A stretch of 37,817 bases of DNA from positions 1 to 37,817 of the forward strand of contig CALWLK010000002.1 in assembly GCA_944381505.1 (NCBI GenBank), written 5' to 3'. The notes under the pieces were generated by a model. It ran no database searches. It was given only the letters and a program-made list of their open reading frames with translations, and was not told where the DNA came from. This DNA comes from an uncultured Lachnospiraceae bacterium. GTDB taxonomy: Bacteria > Bacillota > Clostridia > Lachnospirales > Lachnospiraceae. Positions 25,496-33,063 of this stretch are shown in pieces (positions within the stretch are counted from its first letter, which is position 1; every line of letters begins with the position of its first letter). Made by a program: the position numbers and the translations under genes.

Positions 25496-26368
25496 TTATG
25501 CCGTTATGGCCACCCACGACTCGGCCCTTTCTCTCTCCCTGTCTATGGCCTCGTCAAGATGCATAAGCATCTTTTCGCGGTCCTCCGGAAGACGCCCTCG
25601 GGTCCGTACCTCCAGATGGTCGTGGAAGCCGTCATAGCAGTCCACAGGGCAGGTCAAAAGCTCAAGAAGCCTTCTCTCCTCCAGCATGTTTTCAAGCTCT
25701 GTGGCGGGCTTGAAGATGCCCTTCTCTATATCTTTATAGAGAGGAGCTCTCCTGTGTATAAAGAGAGAGGTGTTTATTATCCTTCGAGGTCCGGTCTCAT
25801 TCAAAAATCTCGCGGTATTCTCGGCATTTTCAATACCTCTGCCCGCTCCCGCCGTGCCGCACATGATATGGGCGCTGTAAATGAGCCCGGCCCTTTTCAG
25901 CCTTGAGATCTGCCTTGCAGCCTCCTGTGCGGTATGGTCCTTTTTCATGAATTCAAGAACGTCCTCCGTGCCGCACTCAATGCCGAGGTATAACTCCCTC
26001 ACACCGTTTTCATAGAGGAGCCTCAGCTCATCGTCGCTCTTTTCTCCGATATTGGTCACGGTGGCATCCATATTTATGTCATTGCACTCGGGAAAATATT
26101 TATGGATAAGCTCCAATATCCCCATCATGTGCTCCGTGCTCATGCCGAAGGGATTTCCGTCCCCCAGAAATATCCTCTTGGGGTATCCGCCGAGCCCCCG
26201 GACTCTCAGGAGCTCCCCCTCCACCTTTTCCAAGGGAAGCTCTCTGAATTTAAGGTGCTTGAAAAGCATACAGAACTTGCATGCGTTGTAGGAACATCCC
26301 ACAGCCACCGGAAGCATATATGAGCCTCTCTCCATAGGCGGCCTGCATATCTGACCTTCATAATCCAT
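25496..26368 (-). CDS. Radical SAM protein (CX4CX2C type)
   Basis: Radical SAM enzyme of the COG1032-like group. The cluster motif is GCSYNACKFCMLF (residues about 24-36) with spacing CX4CX2C rather than CX3CX2C, common in this subgroup. Later strands FLGDGNPFGM, DATVTNIGEK and YLGIECGTEDVLEFMKK, and SAHIMCGTAGAGRGIENAEN follow the partial TIM barrel. The C-terminus holds FIHRRAPLYKDIEKGIF and a short helical tail. No auxiliary cluster or B12 domain. The reaction is unknown. The ATG has AAAGGGG upstream. It lies 27 bases before the transpeptidase gene, so they may share a transcript. Confidence 0.86.
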   Translation of the reverse strand: MDYEGQICRPPMERGSYMLPVAVGCSYNACKFCMLFKHLKFRELPLEKVEGELLRVRGLGGYPKRIFLGDGNPFGMSTEHMMGILELIHKYFPECNDINMDATVTNIGEKSDDELRLLYENGVRELYLGIECGTEDVLEFMKKDHTAQEAARQISRLKRAGLIYSAHIMCGTAGAGRGIENAENTARFLNETGPRRIINTSLFIHRRAPLYKDIEKGIFKPATELENMLEERRLLELLTCPVDCYDGFHDHLEVRTRGRLPEDREKMLMHLDEAIDRERERAESWVAITA

Positions 26369-26465
26369 AGTCCGTCACCCCTTTCAAAAGCTTAAAACCT
26401 GTGTTTGATTCATTATACCATACTTATAGGAAAACGGACACAATCGCGGTGTATAAATTTATTTT

Positions 26466-27290
26466 TTAATCGTATATGTTCTCCACGTCCCAGTCGGTTA
26501 TCCTGCCGCTTGCCGCGTCTATCTCAAACTCGTACTCAAGGGCTCCATGGAAGAATTTGCCCTCATACTGAAGCCTTCCGTCGTCATAGTCGGGATTTAT
26601 CTGAATGAAGCTCACCTCCGAGGCCTGAAGTCCCGCCTGATTTAAGGCTATGTTCTTTGCCTCCTCCTGAGATACAGCCTCTCCTGTGGAGGCTGAGGAG
26701 CTTTCCCTCTGTGCGTTTCCGCCTCCGCCATAGCTTGCGTTTGAGTAATAGTAGTGAGCCTCTGCATCATAGTCGTAGCCTATTATCTCACCTGTGTAGG
26801 CGCTTATCTCATAGTCATACTCCTTGCCGTCGTTTGAGAAGAACTCCACCTCATAGGAGGCAAGTCCGTCGTCGTACTCAAGGTTTGCCTTCACAAAGCT
26901 CACGTCAGCAGCATTCCTTCCCGCATGGTCAAGCGCTATCTCCTTTGCCTTCTCCACGTCTATCTGAATATTTCTCCTGTCTGTGGGAATGGAGCTGTAG
27001 AAGCTCTGCTCGGCATCGTAGTCGTAAGACATCACTGTTCCGTCGTCGGCCTTTATCTCGTAGTCATACTCCTTGTAATCTTTTGTGATGAACTCCACGT
27101 CGTAGACCTGAACTCCGTGCTCCCAATCAGTCTTTGCAAATATGAATCCCACATTGTCCGAAGATACTCCCGCGTGTCCCAAAGCTATCTCCTTGGCTCT
27201 CGCCTCCGTGATCTGAGCTCCCATAACTGTCATAGCCGCTGCCGCCGCAATAGCTCCCGTAACCAATCCTGCCGCCAAAATCTTTCTCAT
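26466..27290 (-). CDS. Exported protein with three PepSY domains
   Basis: Secreted or surface protein: cleavable signal peptide (AAGLVTGAIAAAAAMTVMGA) followed by three repeats of about 80 residues. Each starts with a helix (ARAKEIALGHAGVSSDNVGF; EKAKEIALDHAGRNAADVSF; EEAKNIALNQAGLQASEVSF) and continues with a YDVEF/YEVEF/YEGKF strand and YDYEI...G strand, the PepSY pattern. Between repeats 2 and 3 is a Ser/Gly-rich linker. PepSY proteins are thought to inhibit peptidases or sense envelope conditions; Asp/Tyr-rich loops (YDYDAE) could bind metal. Start ATG has GGAGG eight bases upstream. The promoter carries a response-regulator-like direct repeat. Confidence 0.92.
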   Translation of the reverse strand: MRKILAAGLVTGAIAAAAAMTVMGAQITEARAKEIALGHAGVSSDNVGFIFAKTDWEHGVQVYDVEFITKDYKEYDYEIKADDGTVMSYDYDAEQSFYSSIPTDRRNIQIDVEKAKEIALDHAGRNAADVSFVKANLEYDDGLASYEVEFFSNDGKEYDYEISAYTGEIIGYDYDAEAHYYYSNASYGGGGNAQRESSSASTGEAVSQEEAKNIALNQAGLQASEVSFIQINPDYDDGRLQYEGKFFHGALEYEFEIDAASGRITDWDVENIYD

Positions 27291-27354
27291 TTATCTTTCC
27301 TCCGTTTTAATGAATTTTGTTTTTATTTAAGGTGTTTTTCCTTTTGATGACTAT

Positions 27355-27387
27355 ATCATACAGCCCGAAGATTAAAGAAAGATTAAA
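27355..27387 (-). promoter_or_regulatory. PepSY gene promoter with 11-bp-spaced direct repeat
   Basis: On the minus strand TTTAATCTT occurs twice, at 27379-27387 and 27368-27376, start to start exactly 11 bases, overlapping the place of the -35 box of a -10 TATGAT at 27355-27360. Two hexamer-like direct repeats one helical turn apart are the classical site for an OmpR/PhoB-family response regulator. Many PepSY genes sit under such two-component control; none is encoded here. Confidence 0.6.
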
Positions 27388-27450
27388 AAAAATACTTTTT
27401 TCGAGTTTTTTTATAGGATTTTTACCGCCGAAAAAAGATTTTAAAACCGG

Positions 27451-27479
27451 TTGACTTTTCTCTATAAATATTGTAACAT
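27451..27479 (+). promoter_or_regulatory. tRNA-Gln promoter
   Basis: TTGACT (27451-27456), 17 bases, TAACAT (27474-27479), ending 15 bases before the mature tRNA 5' end. Confidence 0.75.
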
Positions 27480-27494
27480 AGGTTCGTTGTTTGA

Positions 27495-27566
27495 AGCGCC
27501 ATCGCCAAATGGTAAGGCAACGGACTCTGACTCCGTCATTTCAAGGTTCGAATCCTTGTGGCGCTG
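27495..27566 (+). tRNA. tRNA-Gln (anticodon CTG)
   Basis: Cloverleaf can be drawn by hand: acceptor AGCGCCA/TGGCGCT, anticodon stem ACGGA/TCCGT around loop CTCTGAC giving anticodon CTG, T arm CAAGG-TTCGAAT-CCTTG. The 3' CCA is not encoded. Single-gene unit with its own promoter and terminator. Confidence 0.94.
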
Positions 27567-27569
27567 TAA

Positions 27570-27600
27570 CAGCCGAGATCGAAAGATCTCGGCTGTTTTT
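27570..27600 (+). terminator. tRNA-Gln terminator
   Basis: CAGCCGAGATC, loop GAAA, GATCTCGGCTG, then TTTTT: an 11-bp perfect stem capped by a GNRA-type tetraloop, directly after the tRNA. Confidence 0.96.
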
Positions 27601-27670
27601 GTGTTTTCTATTCTTTTCGGATCCTTATTCCCTATGCTTTTGCAGCCAAGAAAAGTTCCCGTCCCCTACA

Positions 27671-27865
27671 TCAAGATTTAATTTTTTCCTCTATCGCTCC
27701 CACAGGACATTCCTCACAGGCTTTCTTTGCGGCCTCCCGGTACTCGGGAGCCACCTCATCCTCTATGGCCTGTGCGACGCCATTCTCATTCATGGAAAAA
27801 ACCGCAGGGCAGGTCTGCTCGCACATGCCGCAGCCTATACAGTTCTCATTTACAAAGTAACGCAT
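27671..27865 (-). CDS. Small [4Fe-4S] ferredoxin
   Basis: 64-residue electron carrier. Cluster ligands are in CIGCGMCEQTCP (Cys9, 12, 15) and CEECP (Cys53 with its following Pro). Cys19 and Cys50, which would serve a second cluster in clostridial two-cluster ferredoxins, remain and may form a disulfide, as in single-cluster ferredoxins of the Desulfovibrio/Thermotoga type. I chose ATG 27865, with GGAGG eight bases upstream; the open frame continues back into the tRNA-Leu gene, which cannot be coding. It lies convergent to the tRNA-Gln unit. Confidence 0.93.
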   Translation of the reverse strand: MRYFVNENCIGCGMCEQTCPAVFSMNENGVAQAIEDEVAPEYREAAKKACEECPVGAIEEKIKS

Positions 27866-27923
27866 ATCATCGACCTCCTTTTTATCTGTGATATTATTAT
27901 ACCCCATAAGAAGGAGATAAGAA

Positions 27924-27965
27924 AAGCCTTGAGTCCCATTATAGTCAAGGAACTCAAGGCTTTTT
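27924..27965 (-). terminator. Terminator of the tRNA-Thr-Met-Leu operon
   Basis: AAGCCTTGAGT (27924-27934) and ACTCAAGGCTT (27952-27962) form an 11-bp perfect stem; on the minus strand it ends CTTTTCTT, on the plus strand CTTTTTCTC. It lies just after tRNA-Leu. Confidence 0.8.
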
Positions 27966-27970
27966 CTCTC

Positions 27971-28056
27971 TGCCGGTGGCCGGGGTCGAACCGGCACGGG
28001 TATTTCTACCCACAGGATTTTAAGTCCTGGGCGTCTGCCAATTCCGCCACACCGGC
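27971..28056 (-). tRNA. tRNA-Leu (anticodon TAA)
   Basis: Class II tRNA of 86 bases: acceptor GCCGGTG/CACCGGC, anticodon stem CAGGA/TCCTG with loop CTTAAAA (anticodon TAA), long variable arm (TGGGTAGAAATACCCG) and T arm GCCGG-TTCGACC-CCGGC. Third of a three-tRNA unit. Confidence 0.95.
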
Positions 28057-28075
28057 GTTTTTTATAAAACAAAAA

Positions 28076-28149
28076 TGGTTCCTCGGGGACTCGAACCCAG
28101 GACCGACCGGTTATGAGCCGGTTGCTCTAACCAACTGAGCTAAGGAACC
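28076..28149 (-). tRNA. tRNA with CAT anticodon (probably elongator Met)
   Basis: Acceptor GGTTCCT/AGGAACC, D arm AGCTCAGTTGGTTAGAGC, anticodon stem ACCGG/CCGGT with loop CTCATAA, T-loop TTCGAGT. The first acceptor pair is G-C, so it is not an initiator. A tRNA-Ile2 with lysidine-modified CAT cannot be excluded by eye. Confidence 0.92.
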
Positions 28150-28174
28150 ATGATATCTGATAAAGGATTTGAAA

Positions 28175-28247
28175 AGCCGATATTCGGACTCGAACCGAAA
28201 ACCTGCTGATTACAAATCAGCTGCTCTGCCAATTGAGCCATATCGGC
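28175..28247 (-). tRNA. tRNA-Thr (anticodon TGT)
   Basis: Acceptor GCCGATA/TATCGGC, D arm GGCTCAATTGGCAGAGC, anticodon stem GCTGA/TCAGC around TTTGTAA (anticodon TGT), T arm TCGG-TTCGAGT-CCGA. First gene of the minus-strand tRNA unit, close to its promoter. Confidence 0.95.
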
Positions 28248-28280
28248 TTGATCCGTCGCTCTACCCGAGCAACGAATGTA

Positions 28281-28309
28281 ATTATAAGAGAAGGGGCTCG
28301 TTTTGTCAA
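28281..28309 (-). promoter_or_regulatory. tRNA operon promoter, full consensus
   Basis: On the minus strand TTGACA (28304-28309), 17 bases, TATAAT (28281-28286): both hexamers and the spacing are the ideal sigma-A promoter, as expected for a strong stable-RNA operon. Confidence 0.93.
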
Positions 28310-28362
28310 CCGATTTTTTATAAAAATTCCCCGGCGTGATTTAACTTTTCATGAGACCCCTG

Positions 28363-29541
28363 TCAATTCTCAATGACGGAGGCTATACCTCTGCAAAAAC
28401 ACTGTCTGATGCTGTAGTCCTCCTCCAATACCACAAGGTCCGCGTCCCCGCCTGCAGCTATCCTTCCCTTTCTTTTTTCTATCCCCAAACAGCCGGCGGG
28501 ATTTATGGTGCAGGAGTTAACGGCTGTCTCAAGATCCACCCCGCATTTTTCAACAAGGTTTTTAAGGCCCTCATTCATCCTCATGGTGGAACCCGCAATA
28601 GTGCCGTCCGAAAGCCTTGCCAAGCCCTTTTCATCCACAGTCACACTCAGGCCTCCCAGACGTGAGGAGCTTCCTGCGGGAAGTCCCTTTACGCTCAGGG
28701 AATCAGACACCATGATCCCCCTTTCCTTTCCCTTGGCCCTGAAAAATATATTTACAGCCTCCGGGGCCACATGGACAAGGTCGCATATGATCTCGCTGTA
28801 GAGTTCCCTCATGTAGAGGGAGGCCCCTGCAAGCCCCAAGTCCCTGTGCTTGAAGGCGGACATGGCGTTAAAGGTATGGGTCACCGAGGAGGCTCCCTCG
28901 GAAGCCGCCAATAGGGCTGTCTCAAAGTCCGCCCCGCTGTGTCCCATGGAAACAGTCACTCCATGACTGCGGCAATACCTGATAAGTTCAAAGCCCCTGT
29001 CGTGTTCAGGAGCAAGGCTCAAATATATGATGTGTCCGCCTGCGGCCTCCTGATATCTCATGAATCCTTCGACGGAGGCCTCTCTTATGCACTCAGAGGG
29101 GTGGCAGCCCCTGTGTTTTCTGTCGATAAAGGGCCCTTCCATATGTATGCCCAATATCTCCGCCCCCTCACAGGCCTCAGCCATCACGGAGTCTGTATTT
29201 TCAAGGGCTCTAAGGAGGGCATCTTCATCCTGAGTGACTGTGGTGGGAAGGAAGGATGTCACCCCCTCATAGGGAAGGCTTTCCATCCATCTCCTAAGGC
29301 CCTCGGGCTCCCCGTCGTTCGTGTCAAAGCCCAAGGCCCCGTGGGTGTGTATGTCTATGAAGCCCGGAAGCACTCTCAGCTCTCCGAAGTCATACAGCTC
29401 TCCAATGTCCCGTGCCTGCTCACCACAATATGCCTCAGCCCTTCCATAGGGAAGTATCCGGCTTATCCTTTGCCCGTCAATGAGGATATCCGCAGGGGAA
29501 AATCCCCCTGTCATCCAAACGCGGCAGCTTCTTACTACCAT
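28363..29541 (-). CDS. nagA: N-acetylglucosamine-6-phosphate deacetylase NagA
   Basis: Metal-dependent amidohydrolase that removes acetate from GlcNAc-6-P during amino sugar use and cell-wall recycling. Motifs in order: PGFIDIHTHG (metal His pair region), GIHMEGPFID with the metal-binding Glu, VSMGHSGA and VTHTFNAMSAF with metal His residues, and VSDSLSVKGLPAG with the catalytic Asp. Length of about 392 residues is normal. ATG 29541 starts the usual N-terminus and has GAGG four bases upstream; a GTG four codons earlier (29553) has no ribosome binding site. It follows the aminopeptidase gene within a few bases. nagB is not nearby. Confidence 0.95.
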   Translation of the reverse strand: MVVRSCRVWMTGGFSPADILIDGQRISRILPYGRAEAYCGEQARDIGELYDFGELRVLPGFIDIHTHGALGFDTNDGEPEGLRRWMESLPYEGVTSFLPTTVTQDEDALLRALENTDSVMAEACEGAEILGIHMEGPFIDRKHRGCHPSECIREASVEGFMRYQEAAGGHIIYLSLAPEHDRGFELIRYCRSHGVTVSMGHSGADFETALLAASEGASSVTHTFNAMSAFKHRDLGLAGASLYMRELYSEIICDLVHVAPEAVNIFFRAKGKERGIMVSDSLSVKGLPAGSSSRLGGLSVTVDEKGLARLSDGTIAGSTMRMNEGLKNLVEKCGVDLETAVNSCTINPAGCLGIEKRKGRIAAGGDADLVVLEEDYSIRQCFCRGIASVIEN

Positions 29542-29555
29542 AAGACCTCGCACTT

Positions 29556-31346
29556 TTACTTTTCCACAGCCCTCGTGGCCTCCCTCAGCCAGAGCTTCTC
29601 CTCCCCCTCAAGATAAGGAGAGATATTTTCATATACCTTCTCGTGATACTCATTCAGGAGCCTCACGTCGTTTTCCGTCATCACCGACAGATCCAGAGCC
29701 TCTGTGTCTATAGGAGCCATGGTAACGATCCTGAATTTAAGGAAGGTTCCGAATTCGTTTTCGTAATCCCTCTCGCACAGAAGGAGGTTCTCGGTCCTGA
29801 CGCCGTGGCTTCCCTCTATATACATCCCCGGCTCGTCGGATACCAGCATACCCTCGTGGAAGGGATAGGAGTCAAGCCTCTCGGGGACGATCTTGTAGCG
29901 TATGCCCACAGGTCTTTCATGGACGTTCAGAAAATAGCCGACTCCGTGGCCTGTGCCGTGGTTGAAATTGAGGCCTCTTTTCCAGAATTCCTCTCTGGCG
30001 GCATAGTCCAGCGCCACTCCGCAGGTCCCGTCAGGAAACCTCGTGTCCGCAAGCCTGAGCATACTCATGACGCTGAGAGTAAAGTGCAGCCTCTCCTCCT
30101 CTGTCAGATCCCCGCAGGCCCAGGTCCTTGTGACATCCGTTGTACCCTCAAGGTACTGTCCGCCCGAATCCACAAGGTAGAGTCCCTTAGGCTCTATCAC
30201 CGTGTCGTTCTCATCGCTCGGAGAGTAATGGCACATGGCGGCGTTGGAGCCGTAAGCGGATATGGTAGTGAAGCTCTCGTCCTTAAAGCCCTCGTTCCCG
30301 CTCCTGAACTCGTGGAGCTTCCTTGAGGTGCTCATCTCCGTCATAGGGATCTTTCCTATATTTTTCTTGAACCAGTACATATATCTTGTGAGAGCCACTC
30401 CGTCCTTTATATGGGCCTTTATGAGGTTTTCCCTCTCGGTCTCGTTTTTCACACATTTCATGAGAGTGGTGGGGAGGAGCCTGTTTATTATGCGGCAGCC
30501 CGAGGGGATGCGGCTCACCAGCTCATAGTTCGTCTTTTCCTCCTCTATGAGTATCCTTCCCTCAAGCTCTCTCACATCATCATAGATCCTCTCGGGATCC
30601 TCGCAGAGCTCCACGCCTATATCCGAAAGATAGCCTCTCACCTCGTCAGTAAGGTGCTCTCCCGCAGTATAGAGCACAGCCCTATCCTTTGATACCTGAA
30701 GATATGCGAGGAACACAGGATTGCAGGGTATGTCGTCGCCCCTTAAATTGAGGGTCCAAGCAATGTCGTCAAGCATGGTTATGATATTTACGTCGGCATT
30801 CAATTCAGCCATTCTCTTGCGAAGCCTCTCAAGCTTTTCCTTCGCAGGCTCCCCCGAGTATTTTTCCTCAAGCACGAATATCTTTTTGTAGTCGTGAGCG
30901 GGCCTGTCCTCCCAGACTTCTCCCGCCACGTCCCTGTCTGATTTTACAGCTGCGTTTTTTGCTTCAAGCTTCTCAAGGAGCCCCCGGGCCTCCGAGTATG
31001 CCACAGTCTTTCCGTTGAAACCGAAGCACCCGCCCATGGGCATATTGTCCGATATATAGTCGCTGATGTCGGGAGTTTTCTTCTCCCCCATGCGCATAAG
31101 GTCTATTCCCGTGCCCTCGAGCTGTCTCTCGGCCTGAACAAAGTATCTTCCGTCTGTGAAGAGCCCCGCCTTTTCAGCTGTAACCACCAGCTTTCCCGCA
31201 GAGCCCGTAAAGCCTGAAATATAGGCTATCTCCCTGTAGTGGGCCCCCACATACTCTGACTGGTGCTCGTCGTCCATGGTAATGAGATACACGTCTATCC
31301 CGTATTCGCTCATCTTTCTTCTGAGCTTTTCAAGTTCCTTCTTCAT
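29556..31346 (-). CDS. Xaa-Pro aminopeptidase (M24B, XPNPEP1-like)
   Basis: Cytoplasmic metallopeptidase that removes N-terminal residues before proline. At 596 residues it is the three-domain form like eukaryotic aminopeptidase P1, longer than E. coli PepP. Two creatinase-like N-terminal domains (to about residue 305) precede the pita-bread catalytic domain. Its five metal ligands can be placed as Asp393, Asp404, His467 (HGTGHGVG), Glu505 (SDEPGMY) and Glu519 (VRTENL), all present. The last 60 residues are the family's C-terminal extension. Start ATG has AAGGAG eleven bases upstream. It forms a two-gene unit with nagA. Confidence 0.95.
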   Translation of the reverse strand: MKKELEKLRRKMSEYGIDVYLITMDDEHQSEYVGAHYREIAYISGFTGSAGKLVVTAEKAGLFTDGRYFVQAERQLEGTGIDLMRMGEKKTPDISDYISDNMPMGGCFGFNGKTVAYSEARGLLEKLEAKNAAVKSDRDVAGEVWEDRPAHDYKKIFVLEEKYSGEPAKEKLERLRKRMAELNADVNIITMLDDIAWTLNLRGDDIPCNPVFLAYLQVSKDRAVLYTAGEHLTDEVRGYLSDIGVELCEDPERIYDDVRELEGRILIEEEKTNYELVSRIPSGCRIINRLLPTTLMKCVKNETERENLIKAHIKDGVALTRYMYWFKKNIGKIPMTEMSTSRKLHEFRSGNEGFKDESFTTISAYGSNAAMCHYSPSDENDTVIEPKGLYLVDSGGQYLEGTTDVTRTWACGDLTEEERLHFTLSVMSMLRLADTRFPDGTCGVALDYAAREEFWKRGLNFNHGTGHGVGYFLNVHERPVGIRYKIVPERLDSYPFHEGMLVSDEPGMYIEGSHGVRTENLLLCERDYENEFGTFLKFRIVTMAPIDTEALDLSVMTENDVRLLNEYHEKVYENISPYLEGEEKLWLREATRAVEK

Positions 31347-31428
31347 AAAACTGCGCTCCTTCTTTATGTAGTAATTATATTAGTAATATACTTTTTCTTG
31401 TAACTGTAGCTTCTGTCCGATACTTACT

Positions 31429-32235
31429 CTAAGGGCTTATAAGCCCCAAGCTCAGGCAGGCCTTGTATATGCCGTCATTTTTGATGTCCTCCGCCACAAA
31501 GTCCGCGCAGGCCTTCAGCTCCTTCACAGCGTTTCCAACAGCCACTCCTGTCCCCGCCGCCTTCACAATGTCCAGATCGTTCATGCTGTCTCCGAAGGCA
31601 TAGGTGTCCTTTATGTCGACGCCGTAGTATTCGCACAGCCGCTTTAACCCATCGGCCTTTGAGTAGCCCTTCTCCACCAGATCTGCCCCCCTTCCGGAAG
31701 CGAAGGTCAAAAGCCTCAGCATGGGAAAGGCCTCACTGAATTTTCTGTCATCCTCATCGTTTCTCCCGGAGTAATACATTGCCCTCACGGGAAGCGTGTA
31801 CAGCTCCGAAAAGGGAGCATAGTTTCTCTTTATGTATCTGTTATAGGATCTGTCAGCCTCGCTCTTTAATTCAGGATGTGTGAAGTAATCCTTGTCATTT
31901 ACTGTGGTCCCGACGCTCAGTCCGTGTTCATCGGCATAATCCAGTATCCGCTTTACCAGGGCGGGATCCATCAGGTGAAGCATGAGAAGCTCCTCCCCCA
32001 CGGTTATCTTGGTACCGTTTTGGTGGATGATGGCATCAGGCTTCACTATATCCTTAAAGGCCCTGCTGTAGTAATTGTCCATGTCTCTGCCGCTGGCAAT
32101 GACTATATAATGATTGGGACGGAGCTTTTCCACAGCGAGAAGGGCCGAAGGACATATCTCGTTTTTTTCATTGTCAAGAAGGGTGTGGTCAAGATCGAAG
32201 CATACTATACCCTTTTTCTTTGAAGCTCCTCCCAT
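31429..32235 (-). CDS. HAD-IIB (Cof-type) phosphatase
   Basis: Haloacid dehalogenase-fold hydrolase, probably acting on sugar phosphates or similar. Catalytic motif I is CFDLDHTLLD (nucleophile and general-acid Asp, residues about 13-22), motif II VIASGRD (Ser), motif III Lys in KGYSKADGLK, and motif IV FGDSMNDLDIV. The type IIB cap lies between about 85 and 190. Start ATG is one base past the stop of the upstream small gene, with AGGAGAGG before it, so the two are coupled. Substrate not predictable. Confidence 0.93.
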   Translation of the reverse strand: MGGASKKKGIVCFDLDHTLLDNEKNEICPSALLAVEKLRPNHYIVIASGRDMDNYYSRAFKDIVKPDAIIHQNGTKITVGEELLMLHLMDPALVKRILDYADEHGLSVGTTVNDKDYFTHPELKSEADRSYNRYIKRNYAPFSELYTLPVRAMYYSGRNDEDDRKFSEAFPMLRLLTFASGRGADLVEKGYSKADGLKRLCEYYGVDIKDTYAFGDSMNDLDIVKAAGTGVAVGNAVKELKACADFVAEDIKNDGIYKACLSLGLISP

Positions 32236-32236
32236 C

Positions 32237-32683
32237 CTACCTCTCCTGTTTCATGTTCTTAAGCTTTTCAAAGCACATCATATCGTCATCGCTTATCTTC
32301 AAGTTTGTGACATACTCCCTGCCGGAGGGTTCCTTTACACTTATCTCTATCACGCTACCCTCCCTCACTCCGCTCTCGGACACGGCCTTTATAAAGGGCA
32401 AAAGCTTCGGATGATTTGCGAAAAACCTGTCCGAAAGGGCCTTCATCTCCATCAACTGCGACATCTGCGAAAAATTAAACATATTTACATTCTCTCCTCT
32501 TTCTATCTGTCTGCCTATTCCCCGGGGAAGCTCTATATCCGGCCCTCCCTGAGGATTCCTCATAAAATACCTCTTGTTCCACTTAAAAAGCGGGATAAAG
32601 AAAAAGCTGAAATACATGTAGGTCATGTAGACCTCTTTTGTGAGGTCTTTGACTCCATTCCCCACTCCGCCTATAAATATCAT
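32237..32683 (-). CDS. Small protein with a zinc-ribbon-family membrane motif but no cysteines
   Basis: 148-residue protein of unknown function. Residues about 18-42 (EVYMTYMYFSFFFIPLFKWN) match a motif seen in clostridial zinc-ribbon proteins, where it follows a CxxC...CxxC ribbon; here the N-terminal part is short and has no cysteines, so the ribbon is missing. A charged region follows (residues 43-148), with no other recognisable fold. ATG has GGAGGGGG seven to eight bases upstream, and the gene reads directly into the HAD phosphatase gene, which suggests it is expressed. Confidence 0.6.
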   Translation of the reverse strand: MIFIGGVGNGVKDLTKEVYMTYMYFSFFFIPLFKWNKRYFMRNPQGGPDIELPRGIGRQIERGENVNMFNFSQMSQLMEMKALSDRFFANHPKLLPFIKAVSESGVREGSVIEISVKEPSGREYVTNLKISDDDMMCFEKLKNMKQER

Positions 32684-32713
32684 TATTTGACCCCCTCCGG
32701 CGCCATGTTATAA

Positions 32714-32743
32714 ATGACTAACTTTGTATTCGAGGTTTATAAT
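32714..32743 (+). promoter_or_regulatory. Putative feoAB promoter
   Basis: ATGACT (32714-32719), 18 bases, TATAAT (32738-32743). The -10 is perfect and the -35 matches four of six. The leader of about 85 bases (32750-32835) is AT-rich; I find no clear Fur or DtxR-type box. Confidence 0.5.
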
Positions 32744-32835
32744 ATATCTCCGTTACATAATCCTAATTATATAACCGCAAACCATTTTTGAAAATATCAA
32801 ATTAAAACTATCTTTTTCGGGAGGGAGGCTTATAC

Positions 32836-33063
32836 ATGAAACTTAATAAAGGGATACCCGGAAATTCTTATCAGGTAATGAAGATTGATCTGCCCGTGCG
32901 CCTCATGCGAAGGCTTGAGGTCCTCGGCATGACCGGAGGCACGAGCGTGAGAGTCATGAATACAAAGAGCCGCGGTACTATGATAATAAAGATCCGCGGT
33001 ACACGCTTTGCCCTTGGGAAAGGCATAACAGAAAACGTTGAGGTAAAGGAGGCTAAGGATTGA
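32836..33063 (+). CDS. feoA: FeoA, ferrous iron transport accessory protein
   Basis: 75-residue cytoplasmic SH3-like protein that assists FeoB. It starts MKLNKGIPGNSYQVMKIDLP, followed by RLEVLGMTGGTSVRVMNTKS (the conserved L-G-x-x-x-G-x-x-V pattern) and GTRFALGKGITENVEV, the usual C-terminal strand ('ALG'). Ribosome binding site GGAGGGAGG seven bases upstream. Its stop TGA shares one base with the feoB start. Confidence 0.95.
   Translation: MKLNKGIPGNSYQVMKIDLPVRLMRRLEVLGMTGGTSVRVMNTKSRGTMIIKIRGTRFALGKGITENVEVKEAKD

Noticed and set aside
27866..28072. N-terminal extension of the ferredoxin frame
   Set aside because: It runs through tRNA-Leu and its terminator on the same strand; the ATG at 27865 has a good ribosome binding site.
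29643..30326. Plus-strand frame of 227 codons opposite the Xaa-Pro aminopeptidase gene
   Set aside because: The minus strand carries all five metal ligands of the peptidase; the plus frame shows no family pattern or start signal.
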